A stretch of 64,000 bases of DNA, from NCBI RefSeq assembly GCF_000350225.1, contig NW_005179218.1, positions 1 through 64,000 of the forward strand, read 5' to 3'. Source of the DNA: Chondrus crispus (taxonomy: Eukaryota; Rhodophyta; Florideophyceae; Gigartinales; Gigartinaceae). How positions within the stretch are numbered: position 1 is the stretch's first letter; the number at the start of each line of letters is the position of its first letter. Positions 20,790-31,383 of this stretch are shown one piece after another. The notes under the pieces were generated by a model, which saw nothing but the letters and a program-made list of their open reading frames with translations, ran no database searches and was not told the origin of the DNA. The translations under genes were made by a program, and so were the position numbers.

Positions 20790-22310
20790 CTACAAGTTGG
20801 GAGGCGTATACTCCCTCAAAATTGCTGAGCGGTAAGGGTGCCGCAGTTTCCGCAGGGCCTTAGACTCGATTTGTCGCACGCGCTCCTTGGTGACATCAAA
20901 AGCGCGTCCAATTTCCTCTAAAGTCTTGGCTCTGCCATCATCCAGTCCGTATCTCATGCGGACTACATCCCTTTCGCGAGGCGTTAAGCTGTTGACGACA
21001 TGCTCCAAATCGTCACGCAGCAAGGAAGACTCCACACGATCCTCGGGGCTCTCCTCGTCGCTCTCGATGACATCACTCAGTGTGAGTGCATCATCCGAGC
21101 TGGATAGAGGGCAGTCGAGAGGAAGCGCTGACTGCATATTGACTCGCGTGGCACGAAGCTTTTCAACGGTGATCTTGCAATAATCGGCAATCTCCTGCTC
21201 CAACGGCGGGCGCCCAAGCTCATTCGTTAGAAACTTGGTGGCACGACGAATGGCCAATATAGTGTCATACAAGTGGACAGGTAGTCGAATAGTGCGCGAC
21301 TGATCAGCAATAGACCTCGTAACGGCCTGTCGAACCCACCAGGTAGCGTAAGTAGAAAACTTGAATCCCCTCTCTGCGTCAAACTTCTCACAGGCGCGAA
21401 TCAAGCCAAGCGTGCCCTCCTGAATGAGATCAGAAAGTGGCATTCCCCTATTCATATACCGCTTGGCAATGGAAACGACCAAACGCAAATTGCACACAAT
21501 CATCCTATCCTTTGCCCTCTTCGCATGAAGCAAGCGTGTCGCGAAGTCAGTTTCGTCCATTCCCATGTACTGGGCCCATTCGTTAGTACTAGGCTGACGA
21601 CCAATGGAATCGGCGAGCTCAACAAACATGCGCTGCCACTGCATGAGGTCACGGATCTGGCGACCGAGCGTAACCTCCTCCTCAGCACGAAGCAAACGGT
21701 CACCCCCAATGAGCTGGAGATACCACCGGACAGTGTTGTCGGCAAGGGTCGGCATTGCGTTGCGTTTCAGTATGTCTGGCTCGGCCTTTTTGGCAGAGGC
21801 TTTCTTCTTGCTGGCGCGCTTCGGCTTCTTTGGAACGGCCACGGGGTCTGACGTCTCGGCTGACGGTTTCGACTTTGATGCGGGTTTGACGACGGAAAGG
21901 AGGTCAGCCTCAACAAGGTCCGAAACAGAGACTGCTATAGTTTGGTCCACTGTGGATGTTGCGAGGGTGTCGGTTCGTTCCCCTGGCGGGGCGCGTTTTC
22001 GCTTTGCGTTAATTTTGGGCAATGCGTCCGGCTCCGGGAGGGTGGAGTCGATTAGGAGGTGTGGATGTTTTTCTAGCCTAGCGAGGGCGGCTGCCTCATC
22101 GTCTGCTGGGAGAACAAGGTCCATGGAGGCTTGCTGTGAGGGAGAAGAGGAGGTTGTGCGCTTAGTGCGGGGAAGCTGGGCGCGCTTGGCCGAGGGCCGG
22201 CCACGACGCTTCGGGGCAGCAATCATGCGTGGCGGGTCACGGTGGAAGGGGTGCGGGCGGCGGTGTGGCAGAGCGGGGGCGGCGGCGATGAAGGTAGGAG
22301 TGGAGTACAT
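20790..22310 (-). CDS. Plastid RNA polymerase sigma-70 factor
   Basis: 506 residues from ATG 22310. Nuclear sigma factors of algae and plants guide the bacterial-type plastid RNA polymerase to promoters. Residues 1-185 are Ala/Pro/Lys-rich and low in acidic residues at the very start (MYSTPTFIAAAPALPHRR), fitting a plastid transit peptide plus linker. Region 1.2 starts near 191 (DNTVRWYLQLIGG). Region 2 spans about 264-340 (NLRLVVSIAKRYMNRG, DLIQEGTLGLIRA, KFSTYATWWVRQAV). Region 3 is about 345-425, and region 4 ends the protein (LTPRERDVVRMRYGL, TLEEIGRAFDVTKERVRQIE). All core motifs are intact and no intron is needed. Divergent from PUS10 across an assembly gap that covers part of the promoter. 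Confidence 0.93.
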   Translation of the reverse strand: MYSTPTFIAAAPALPHRRPHPFHRDPPRMIAAPKRRGRPSAKRAQLPRTKRTTSSSPSQQASMDLVLPADDEAAALARLEKHPHLLIDSTLPEPDALPKINAKRKRAPPGERTDTLATSTVDQTIAVSVSDLVEADLLSVVKPASKSKPSAETSDPVAVPKKPKRASKKKASAKKAEPDILKRNAMPTLADNTVRWYLQLIGGDRLLRAEEEVTLGRQIRDLMQWQRMFVELADSIGRQPSTNEWAQYMGMDETDFATRLLHAKRAKDRMIVCNLRLVVSIAKRYMNRGMPLSDLIQEGTLGLIRACEKFDAERGFKFSTYATWWVRQAVTRSIADQSRTIRLPVHLYDTILAIRRATKFLTNELGRPPLEQEIADYCKITVEKLRATRVNMQSALPLDCPLSSSDDALTLSDVIESDEESPEDRVESSLLRDDLEHVVNSLTPRERDVVRMRYGLDDGRAKTLEEIGRAFDVTKERVRQIESKALRKLRHPYRSAILREYTPPNL

Positions 22311-22397
22311 GGCGGGGGTGAGGATGGCGGAGGGGATTCGGGGAGATTGCGTTGGGGAGCGGGGATGCGGGGAGGGCGGGAAAGGGGCAAGGGGGCA

Positions 22398-22497
22398 NNN
22401 NNNNNNNNNNNNNNNNNNNNNNNNNNNNNNNNNNNNNNNNNNNNNNNNNNNNNNNNNNNNNNNNNNNNNNNNNNNNNNNNNNNNNNNNNNNNNNNNN
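22398..22497. other. Assembly gap (100 N)
   Basis: Exactly 100 N, the conventional length for a gap of unknown size. The flanks on both sides are G/A-rich on the plus strand, so the gap probably sits in a hard-to-sequence homopurine tract between the sigma-factor and PUS10 genes. Confidence 0.95.
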
Positions 22498-23274
22498 AGA
22501 GGGGTGAGATTGGTAGGGGGAGAATGGTGGAATGGAGAAAGGGAAGGAAGGAGGGGTTGTTTGAGAGGGGGGGAGGTGAGGGGGTGCAGGGGATGAGGAA
22601 GCGGAAGTTGAAGTGGAGGGAGGGGCGAGGACGCAGGGCCTCACGATTGGAGAAAAAGCTTACTTAGGCGTCGCTAAAGACGCAGATCGGCTTAACCACG
22701 CCATGAATGGCCGAGGGGGCGCCTCCCTCAGATTCCCGCCCCAACCGACACCCCTCCCACACCTCTAAAACGCCTCCCCCTTTACAGACCGCCTCTGTAA
22801 GCATTTATACTTATTACCCTAATTACATCACATCTCCCTCAATTCATTCATATGTAATTTGCCTTCTATGTACAGACTGTTCAGTATTCGTCCATGCTGT
22901 CTTAAAGGAGACCCTCACCATGCCCGTCCATGCTGTCCTAAAGGAGGCCCTGATCACCCCGTCTTCCTCTCTTCATCATGCTGCGCTCTGCAGCTGCAGA
23001 GCAGAGTGAAGCAAGCACTGTACAGTAGACATTCCCTTGATCCACCACCCCCTCTCCGCCCACTTACCGAGTCTTCTTCATTTTGATCACCCACCCTTTG
23101 CCCTCCATACCGCACCGAGTGTATTGGATATCGCTAACGCTCATCCTTTCTACGATCTTCCGCTACGTTCCTTTCCTTACAGCTCTGTCCGATATCGCTA
23201 CTACATATACTGTGCACATCCCTCTCCACCTATCTCCTGGCCAGGGGGCACTCCCTTTTACCACAAAGTGAACG

Positions 23275-23288
23275 GTACTGTACAGTAC
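23275..23288. repeat. 14-bp perfect palindrome GTACTGTACAGTAC
   Basis: A self-complementary site about 185 bp upstream of the PUS10 start. Related GTACTGTAC/GTACAGTAC sites occur at transposon ends and in LTR B. Confidence 0.8.
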
Positions 23289-23289
23289 T

Positions 23290-23466
23290 ACCCAACCCCT
23301 TTCCCCCTCTTTCCCCCTCTTTCCCCCTCTTTCCCCCTCTTTCCCCCTCCGTTCCTCCCTTCCCGTTCCTCCCTTCCCGTTCCTCCCTTCCCCTTCCTCC
23401 CTTCCCCTTCCTCACTTCCCCTTCCTCCCTTCCCCTTCCTCCCTCCCTCTCTTCCTCCTTCCTCTC
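23290..23466. repeat. Polypyrimidine minisatellite upstream of PUS10
   Basis: Several tandem copies of a 10-mer TTTCCCCCTC, then several copies of a 14-mer near CCTTCCTCCCTTCC, giving about 175 bp of almost pure C/T on the plus strand that ends five bases before the PUS10 ATG. Such homopyrimidine tracts can form triplex DNA. Confidence 0.85.
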
Positions 23467-23471
23467 CTCCA

Positions 23472-24920
23472 ATGTCCCTCGTTTCCCTCCTCCCCACTGC
23501 TTGCCCCCGCTGCATTCTCAGGCTTCAAAACATCCGCACACCCCCCTCCTACACCCGCCCCATCCGTCCCACTCCCCCGTGCTCCCTCTGCCTGGGCATC
23601 TTGCAAGATCCGGCTCTCACCGCGCTTATCACTGCCCTCCGCCCGCATCTCTCTGCCCTCCGCCACGACCGTCGCTTCAAAATCAATGCCTCGCTGCCCA
23701 TATCCGCTTCCCTCCTGCGCGACCGCGCCGCCCGCCACGTCCTCCATCACGCCAACCTACACCCGGCCTCCCCGACGGACCCCCACAACGTCTCCCTCCG
23801 CGAGGCCGTCAAGTGGGCCGTCTGCGCCCGCGTCCACGACGCCTTCGGCATGCGCTACCACCCAGACGCCCAGCTCTTCGTTGACCTCTCCTTCTCGCAT
23901 ACGCCCTCCAACTCTGATGCCGCCTTCGTCCACACTGACCCCGCCAATCCCCACAAGCGCCGCAGACTCCAGAACGACGTTTCCGCCACGGCCGTCGTGC
24001 GTGCCGCCGCGGCCATGACCGACCAGCAGTTTGTCGAAACCATGGGTCCGCGCTTCTTCCCGCCCCCGCCGATTGAGCAGCCCGCGGAGGTCGCCGTGTC
24101 GGTATACGTCGCGCCCGTCTTGTTTGCGGGGAGGTACAATAAGCTCTCGCGCGTCGTGTCGCAGACCCCATGGTTTGTCGATGCGCCGCCCGCCGCATCT
24201 GGCCTTGCCGCCATCGCGCGGGCGAACGAGGGGAAGGTCACGGACCAGTACGGGCGCCGCAAGCGCACAGAACTCAGCGTGGAAGACGCGGCGACGGCAG
24301 GGATTCGCGAAGTGCTTAACCCGGACAAGGCTACGTTCACAGCGGGCGGTCGCGAGGATGTCGACGTACGCATGCTAGGGAAGGGAAGGCCGTTTGTGGT
24401 TGAGGTAATTAATCCAAAGATCGTGCCGGCGCTCATTGAGGAAGAGATGGTGGAAAGGATGCGGGCGTTAGCGGCGTCAGTGAGCTCGTCGGTTGTTATT
24501 CGCGATTTTCGGATGGTGTCGAAGGAGTACTTCGCGCAGATGCGCTCGTTTGAGATGGAGAAGAAAAAGTGTTATAGGTGCGTTGTGTGGACGAGACGGG
24601 AAGTTGGCAGCGAGGAGTTGAAGGATAAGCTGGAGGTCCAGGGGGGGTTTATGCTCAGACAGAAGACGCCGTTGCGCGTGCTGCATCGCAGGACGCAGGC
24701 GGTGAGGGAGAGGTGCATCTTTGAGGCGCGCTTGACTCGGGTCGTGTCGCCCAATTTTTTTGTCATGGACGTGGTGGCAGCGGCAGGGACTTACATAAAG
24801 GAATTTGTACACGGCGATCACGGAAGGACGTTGCCCAACGTGGCGCAGCTGCTCGACTGCGATGCCGATATTGTGCAGCTTGACGTGACAGATATTTACA
24901 CGGACAGCGAAAAGAGGTGA
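23472..24920 (+). CDS. PUS10: tRNA pseudouridine synthase Pus10
   Basis: 482 residues from ATG 23472. I chose this start because the frame upstream is only the C/T repeat, and the next residues carry the expected zinc-binding pair CPRC (11-14) and CSLC (37-40) of the Pus10 THUMP-containing N-terminus. Pus10 makes pseudouridine 54/55 in the T loop of some tRNAs. The catalytic domain shows YNKLSRVVSQTPW, GREDVDVRMLGKGRPF (the conserved Asp is at 296 or 298), VVEVINPK, and near the end TPLRVLHRR and GTYIKEFVHGD, all hallmark blocks of the family. Length is close to archaeal and eukaryotic homologues. Convergent with the downstream PTPS-like gene, 125 bp apart. Confidence 0.93.
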   Translation: MSLVSLLPTACPRCILRLQNIRTPPSYTRPIRPTPPCSLCLGILQDPALTALITALRPHLSALRHDRRFKINASLPISASLLRDRAARHVLHHANLHPASPTDPHNVSLREAVKWAVCARVHDAFGMRYHPDAQLFVDLSFSHTPSNSDAAFVHTDPANPHKRRRLQNDVSATAVVRAAAAMTDQQFVETMGPRFFPPPPIEQPAEVAVSVYVAPVLFAGRYNKLSRVVSQTPWFVDAPPAASGLAAIARANEGKVTDQYGRRKRTELSVEDAATAGIREVLNPDKATFTAGGREDVDVRMLGKGRPFVVEVINPKIVPALIEEEMVERMRALAASVSSSVVIRDFRMVSKEYFAQMRSFEMEKKKCYRCVVWTRREVGSEELKDKLEVQGGFMLRQKTPLRVLHRRTQAVRERCIFEARLTRVVSPNFFVMDVVAAAGTYIKEFVHGDHGRTLPNVAQLLDCDADIVQLDVTDIYTDSEKR

Positions 24921-25045
24921 CGTTTGGAAGACGGTAGAGCAAGCAAGATTTATTCGCGTGAGTGCAGACTATATGTGCATGGCAACATATGCTGCAACAT
25001 ATAGTGGCATATCTTTTTGTAACATTTGGACAAGATGGTCGGCGT

Positions 25046-25522
25046 TCATGAATCCCTTCCCAAGCCATTGGAGCGAGGATATCCATTCTCATTCTCCGCC
25101 TGCTTTGCTGAACCGCACGTGTCGTGACAGTCACAGCCACAAAACTCCTTCGCTCGACGTGGTCGATAAGTTGCCGTGGCTGTAGCTGTCTCCTTTACGG
25201 TAACGGCGTCGAGCAAAGGGAGCTTGGGAAAGAGCCGTTCGTACAACCACCGAGCGATAAACTCAGCCGTGGGGCTATCGGTGTCGAGGGAATCGTTGAG
25301 ATGTTGATGATCCAAATGTTTTTGCAAGACAGGCTTCACGGCCGCAGATATGTGCGTGAAATCACAGAGCATATTGGTCCCTGGGCCGCGCTTTTGGAGC
25401 GAAGACCCGGAAAGCTCAAGGGAAACCGAGTAGCTGTGTCCGTGCAAGCGTGCACATTTGCCGTCATGGTGGGCAAGCGTGTGTGAGGCTTCAAAGGTAA
25501 AGGTTTTTTCGAGTATGTACAT
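25046..25522 (-). CDS. 6-carboxytetrahydropterin/6-pyruvoyltetrahydropterin synthase family (QueD-like)
   Basis: 158 residues from ATG 25522 (an ATG at 25624 is also in frame, but the residues before MYILEKTFTF look non-coding). The zinc ligands are His14 (FEASH), His27 and His29 (LHGHS). The catalytic Cys23 in KCARLHGH has the C-x3-HGH spacing typical of QueD enzymes. MLCDFTHIS, LDHQHLND, PTAEFIARWLYE and VKETATATA complete the family pattern. The enzyme converts dihydroneopterin triphosphate; QueD members make the queuosine precursor and PTPS members make the biopterin precursor. The motif favours QueD. A Cys/Asp-rich, polar C-terminal extension of about 35 residues is unusual. Confidence 0.9.
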   Translation of the reverse strand: MYILEKTFTFEASHTLAHHDGKCARLHGHSYSVSLELSGSSLQKRGPGTNMLCDFTHISAAVKPVLQKHLDHQHLNDSLDTDSPTAEFIARWLYERLFPKLPLLDAVTVKETATATATYRPRRAKEFCGCDCHDTCGSAKQAENENGYPRSNGLGRDS

Positions 25523-26285
25523 AGTGCATGTGTTGAAGCGGCAGCGATGAGGTTGAGTTAGTCGCGGCAGTTGCAGGTGAGACAAAAGGGGAAGAGAGCG
25601 TTCGTGTCTTTGACTGTCCGACACCTAGGCAAGCGCCGGCGCGACAACCGCGCAGCGCCCCCGAGCTCGTTGCATGCGGCGACCTCAGATGTTGAGAGGA
25701 AAGCCAACGAAGAAAGGCACTGTTCTCATTTGCGGAAGCTAATAATTAACGGAAAAGTAGATTTTCAGAAATATCGACTCACCACCAGTTAACTCCGAAA
25801 CGGTTCTCATCTCCGCCGCCACAGCAAGCGACTCATATGATCGAGCTCGCGAGCTGCCCTGTGTGCCCCTCTTTAGGGTGTGCCTTTGCATAGCATTTCG
25901 TCACATGGTGGTGCCTCAGTCTCAGCCATTCATGTTTTCCAGCGCCAGTAATAAACTGCGCCATTGGCGCATCTGGAACAACATGCAACATGAGCTCTTA
26001 CAGTCTGTATTTGTGTGTTACAAGTGTTTGCTACATGTCGTTTACTAACCTCTCCACCTTCATACCTGGGCGGTTTCACCTTCCACTTTCCCCATTGTAC
26101 AACATCTCGAGTGCGAATCTAAAGTTGAAAAGGTTGTGGCAGGGAGCTAGCTAAGGTGCAGATGAGAATGTGCGATGCCGCTCAAACAGAATCGCATGGA
26201 CATGAGAACCCCAGAGAGTAACACTGTCGAGCACCCGTCGCCTTGTAGTAAGCACAACCCCATTTGCATTCTCCTTTTCCATACT

Positions 26286-26317
26286 TGGTTTCTTTCTACG
26301 AAAGTAGAAAGAAACCA
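26286..26317. repeat. Perfect 14-bp hairpin with GAAA loop
   Basis: TGGTTTCTTTCTAC and its exact complement enclose GAAA, which would be a GNRA tetraloop in plus-strand RNA. Function unknown. Confidence 0.8.
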
Positions 26318-26561
26318 GCCACTGACGAAGAATAGAGCACTTTGAAGTATGACTTTCCCAGAGACGAGTGCTATGACAAAGAACAACCTCACAAAATCCG
26401 TGGTGTCTGTCTAGTCTGTAATACAATCAGTAACCTCCAAATGGGACTCTCCAAGAGTTGCTCACTCTTCTATGGAGTCCAAAAACTCTCTAGTGGAGGA
26501 ATACATAACCTAAGTGTACTTGGAAAGAAGTTCTGGGAAACACCATGAGGCCCTCAGAGGG

Positions 26562-26608
26562 CCATCAATTCCTTTTGCCCTCAGGCTAAGGGCAAAAAGA
26601 ATTGATGG
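26562..26608. repeat. 20-bp inverted repeat with 7-nt loop
   Basis: CCATCAATTCCTTTTGCCCT pairs with its complement with one mismatch around the loop CAGGCTA. It has the size of a small-RNA precursor stem or a MITE core. No target duplication was noted. Confidence 0.75.
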
Positions 26609-27563
26609 CTTCTGAACTTTTAAGAATCTCGCAGTTTTTACGGATGACCAGCGCCCTTTGTAGTCGTGATGTACAGGGAAAAAATAATCTAAGTTGAATC
26701 GTCAAGTACTATTAGGACCCATCACAGGTGATGAGAGTGCCCTTGAAATCATCTCCGCTTTTATTTGACAGTCAATGGTACTGTAGTGAAAGATCTATAC
26801 TTTCACAAAATATGAGCAAACGACACTTCTCTGTGATACAAAACACAGGACTTAGACCTTCCCAAAGCATAAAGACGACAGCGCATCCCTTCGTAATCTT
26901 TATTCTTTCTTAGGTTAAGCTGGGTTTGGTTGAACTGCGTGCTTGGTATTTTTAATTTTGGTAGCGGGTAAAGCACGTATTGTTATACTACTATTGTCTA
27001 CGTAGGAATGCCTAGTTTCTCCTCAACAAATTTTATCAGCCTGAAGATGCACCTGCGCCTCTCCACAATGCGATTGTTGTGGAGAAGGATCTTGTACAAC
27101 ATTACAAACTGTAGCAGAAGGGTTTCAAGGATATCAACAATGTTGCCCCCCCCCCTCTTGAATTTTTGTGCAGGAGGGCATCTATTAACATCGTAACATT
27201 CTTCTGTTACACCCACCCCTGGAAAAAAGCGATGACCGCTGTTTAGGTATGTGAGTTAGACCTCTCGCTGTAGCGGCGCATGTCTGAGGTTAGGCCTGGG
27301 GGATGCACAGATGCTTAACAAGGAAAACGGGTCTCGATATTCCTCCGCGAACACGAAGAACGGTTTGCTATTCTTATGAAGTGCTACTTAGCTGCTCCAT
27401 TTGTTCCGACCTGTCTATTCCTCTGCATCCTGAGCTATGAGGTTAGTTTCAAAAACGAGATTATGAATTAAGTGATGTCAACCAAGGAAAACAGGAAATA
27501 ACGCCTCACTAGGGTCAAGAGCATTTGCGTCGAGGGCAGCCAAGTATACCTCTCTTTTTTGGC

Positions 27564-27776
27564 TTACTTCTTCCCCTCATCGTATTTCGACAAAAGACAG
27601 TTCTCTGCTATTCTGAAAGCCTCGTCGTATGCGGCATTATCCTCATCCGCCGTCGTGTCCACGTACCTTCCGAAGAAGTCATCACGTCCTGAAGGATTGA
27701 AGAGAGGCGTTTTCTGGACGGTATCCATGTATATTGCTGCTTCTTCTGTCTCGACGCGAGAAGCGCTCATCGACAT
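27564..27776 (-). CDS. Small acidic ORF or last exon
   Basis: 70 residues (MSMSASRVETEEAAIY and on to LLSKYDEGKK), acidic and with ordinary amino-acid composition. The frame stays open upstream for about 33 codons (GLTREGREKVIKRM just before), and a possible acceptor TGCAG lies ahead of GLTREG, so it could be the last exon of a longer gene. I do not recognise it. Confidence 0.3.
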   Translation of the reverse strand: MSMSASRVETEEAAIYMDTVQKTPLFNPSGRDDFFGRYVDTTADEDNAAYDEAFRIAENCLLSKYDEGKK

Positions 27777-28020
27777 TCTTTTGATGACTTTTTCTCGGCC
27801 CTCACGTGTTAAGCCTGCACTACAGTAGCGAGCACTCGCATGAAAGATTACCTTCGCATGGTGGAAGGAATCAGCTCAATTTGCACGTTTGCCGTTGCAG
27901 AATAACCATAAAACGCCTTATGTAATGCATTTCCCCACATCGAATGTACCAAAGCTACGTCAGAGAATACCTACGTCGCAGTGATAAGAAATCGTAGAAA
28001 CTATACTTTCTGCGATTTCT

Positions 28021-28059
28021 TATGCGTTTCTCTTATGCGTTTCTCTTATGCGTTTCTCT
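28021..28059. repeat. Tandem repeat, 3 x 13 bp
   Basis: Three perfect copies of TATGCGTTTCTCT. Confidence 0.95.
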
Positions 28060-28372
28060 TTCGCTTCATGGTATACCACGAAGCGACTTTCCGAGTGTCT
28101 ACTGCAGTCTACTGTCTAAACGACCAGCAGTTTCCTACTACGGGGCGAGCGGGGGAGGCGCGGCATGTGCTTTTACGGTAGTGCCGAAAGGCGGGTGGGG
28201 GCAGGGGCGGTGTTCGCGTCCGCGGAGGGGGCGGCGGTGCGCGTGCACGTCAACCGTGTGCTCTTTTCCTTCTACCGCACGCACCAACCCAGTCCGCCAA
28301 CGCCGACATGCGGCGGGGCGTCGAGCCCCGAGCGCGCCGGTGGCGGGGGGGGAAGGGGGCGCCTCCGGCGCG

Positions 28373-28825
28373 CTACTTGTTGACGAGTTCCTCCAGCGCG
28401 CTCTGCTCGCCTAGCTTGGAGTGGAGCAGCACACCGCCCTGCACGAGCACGGCGACGGCGGAGCTGGCGATGGCGACGGTCGAACGCCTCGGCTTGTGCC
28501 CGGCCTCCTTCCACGTGCCGCGCACGCGATTGTGCACGTGCAGCACGAGGAACAGCGCGTCCTGGAACAGCGCGGCCGACAGGTTGGTGCGCGTCGGCAC
28601 CGCCAGCACCGACTTGAGCCCCGACGCCGTGCACGCCACGCCCAGCGACTGCGCCACTACCGATACCGACTTCGTCCCGCCCGGCAGCTGCCCCGGCCGC
28701 TTGTCCCCCAGCAGCAGCGAGACCCCCGCCGCCGGCACCAGCAGCAGCGGCGCCCCCAGCAGGATCGACAGCGTGCCGGACGCACGCAGCACGTTGCGCA
28801 CGCTCAGGATAGACGAAAATCTCAT
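28373..28825 (-). CDS. Small multi-pass membrane protein
   Basis: 150 residues from ATG 28825 in a GC-rich block. Hydrophobic stretches fall at about residues 15-40 (LSILLGAPLLLVPAAGVSLL), 55-75, 82-96 (ALFQDALFLVLHVH) and 115-135 (STVAIASSAVAVLVQGGVLL), suggesting three or four membrane helices. A basic loop (RVRGTWKEAGHKPRRS) separates the last two. The N-terminus has Arg and no acidic residues, so organelle targeting is possible. Family not recognised. Confidence 0.55.
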   Translation of the reverse strand: MRFSSILSVRNVLRASGTLSILLGAPLLLVPAAGVSLLLGDKRPGQLPGGTKSVSVVAQSLGVACTASGLKSVLAVPTRTNLSAALFQDALFLVLHVHNRVRGTWKEAGHKPRRSTVAIASSAVAVLVQGGVLLHSKLGEQSALEELVNK

Positions 28826-31383
28826 TTTTGGTGCGCGGGGGAGGGGGAGCGGGAGGTTGCGGTTTTGGTTGAGGTGCTGTCGAGATGAATAGGGCGGGAA
28901 GTTAGGCTGCGGGGGTGGGGGGCGGGGGGTGATGTTGTATGGTTCTGCCGTTTATGTACCGTTTTGGAGGGCGCTCAAATAGTCATAGTCAAAGGTTGGG
29001 TATGCGACGCAGCTTGACAGGACGGATAGGATGTGCGTTCTGGAGCATTGTGTTACAAGGGGAGGGAGACTAGGGAAAGAGGAAAGCAATGCAGTCGTTA
29101 GTGCGAGAAAGGACGCGTCGATCCTTTCATCGTTTAAAAATTGCATTGGTTAACGGTTGGAGAACGCGAACGAGTGACGGAAACGGTACTACCTCAAAAT
29201 TGAGTGTTCCCGCCTGTGCGATGTGGTTGTTAGCGCTGTCACAGTTGAATAGTCAAAGGGTCAAGATAGCACGGTGCCCAACCCCGCAGATTCGAACCTC
29301 GTATACGGTGCCCGCGCTTACAACATCCTGCAAGCTCCTCTCTTCCCCGCTCTTCCCCTCCCTTCCCCACCCGTTCTTGGTCCCCATTCAATCTCCGCCA
29401 AATATCTATCTCGCCACGCTCCCGCTCCGCTCGTTGCAGATCCCTCACCCCAACTCGTCCAGATCCACGCCGGCCACATCCCCGACCCCACATATACCTT
29501 CGCTTTAAAAGTCGCGCAACAAAATCATCAACATTACACTTCTCAACCGTCACAAATATTCACTGTGCTCCTTCCTTCGTGGCCATCCGTCTTCAGAAAC
29601 GGCCTCGCCATAGAAATATACATTACCAGCCAACGCCTTTGGGGAGGTCTGGTACGCGATATGCTCAAAGATGTTGGAGAGAATGTGCCTCTCTCTCTCC
29701 AACGCGACCATGAGCGTCATATACACATCGTTACACCTACAAACTACAGAAAGTAGCACTGCCGCAGTCCCCGTACGCTAGCAACTCCGATGAAAAGCCA
29801 TCGTACCCACGTCAAAATTACCGTCGGTTCACTTAATCTTCGGCATCATACTGGATACCAGTAAGGCAACGAATAATGACTCACGCATACCGCAACGGTG
29901 GGGAAACCCTGACGAATAATACCACGCTGACTCCACAACGACCTGTTGGTGAAGGGGACGACGTTATCCATTTCCCAAGAACACACTACTTGTACGTCCG
30001 CTTTTTCGAAGTGCCGCGATTTGTGCCAGGAGCAATGCGCAACGGCTGCATCTGTTGCGGCAGACGAAGCCTGCAAAGCAACTGTTGCAGCAAACTGCCT
30101 GCGTCCCAAGCCTTCATATCGCGACCCACAGAGCCAGTCAGTCTTCTTAGGCACATGCCCTTTCGACATGAGCTATCCTTGCCGCTTTGTCTTGTCCGAC
30201 GCGATTTGTCCTCTTCCCTAAGCTTGCTGAAAGCTTCCCTCATGCGCCTGTCTTGCTTGCTAAAGAAAATTTCCTTTTAGACAGAGCGCATGCTGTCGCA
30301 CGATGGCAAGGAAGTTCTTCATGTCTCGAGGCCAACTCTTGGTTCGCACAATATAAATGGATTACAATAGAGTTCTCACCCTTCCTTTTTGCATCTTTCT
30401 ATCCATAAAATGCGTTGGGCCCGAATACGTGGATGTCATTGCTTCAAAGAATACCAGAGCTGCAAATCACAAATGGCGAGGGAGAAGACGAGGGGCGAGA
30501 TCGAGATATAGATAACGGACACGACAATTGCCGATTAATGTACTCCATTTATCCATCGCCCCTCAGAGGCAGTTTGCGACACAGAAACAGTCCTCCAGTC
30601 AAACAGAATTGTTGGACAAGACAATTTAGAACACTAGCGTCGAAACGCTCACAGCTATGAATTGTTCTCGATCGTCACGGTTTTCATCGGGTTTCAGCAG
30701 TTGAGAATGAAATCGTTACGATTACCCGTTTTCATTCATTAGTCTCGTGTGGTTAAGGTAAGGATGCCAACGTTAGACGTCGCAGACCATTCATAGGATT
30801 CTATCCACTACTCGCGACTTCCACTGATCGCGACCTTGGGACATGTACTCTAATCGCACGTCGGCATGCGGGTCATGGCAATTGCGGGGGGAAATAAAGA
30901 ATTAGCCATGGCCTTTGACGTCATAAACCTCTTACAGGATGCCAATGTACACGGTACACAAATTTCATGAAGCCGCCGAGATCTTGAATAGGAAAGCAGA
31001 TGTCACGCTCGAGTGTCTATCGGACTGTTAATACTCATGTGAGGACAAAAGTTGCTCTATTATTTCTAGACAACGAAACGCGGTTTCAAATCTATGTGAA
31101 GCAACTAGAAGGCCATCATCACAGGGAAGGCCATCATCACAGGGAAAGCACTTGCTCGTCGATTGTAGCGAAAACCAACTAGTTGATGTACATAAAGGTC
31201 TTCATAAGAAATATCGGCTTAAAGTAAGCATTTTCTTCAAGCAAATTTTACACCAGCAGCATAGAGACATTGCGTAGAGTGCTTTCTATTCGGTGACAGA
31301 CCGCACAGACAGCCTGTCCAGGACAGTATGAATTTCTCACCACACGATTTCATGGCGAAAATAGGAGTTTGGGAAATAGCACA
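28826..31383. other. Spacer left of element B
   Basis: No supported gene in about 2.5 kb. It includes a perfect tandem pair of an 18-mer (AAGGCCATCATCACAGGG) at 31109-31144. Confidence 0.5.

Larger units (their letters stand above)
25625..27563. other. Gene-poor spacer with two strong hairpins
   Basis: No coding gene seen in 1.9 kb. Two hairpins stand out (26286-26317 and 26562-26608), described separately. Confidence 0.5.

Noticed and set aside
20403..20828. 141-residue plus-strand ORF downstream of the sigma factor
   Set aside because: No recognisable domain; it overlaps the sigma-factor 3' end on the other strand.
22237..22667. Long frames crossing the N run
   Set aside because: They owe their length to the N block and G/A-rich low complexity.
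23037..23471. N-terminal extension of PUS10 upstream of 23472
   Set aside because: It translates the C/T minisatellite into Pro/Ser/Leu repeats; the zinc-binding start of the family lies just after ATG 23472.
29270..29320. Possible minus-strand tRNA (GGTTCGAATC-like T loop)
   Set aside because: The flanking bases do not pair into a T stem, and no acceptor or anticodon stem could be formed.
29274..29756. 160-residue plus-strand ORF
   Set aside because: Pro/Ser-rich and without any domain or composition typical of proteins; probably chance.
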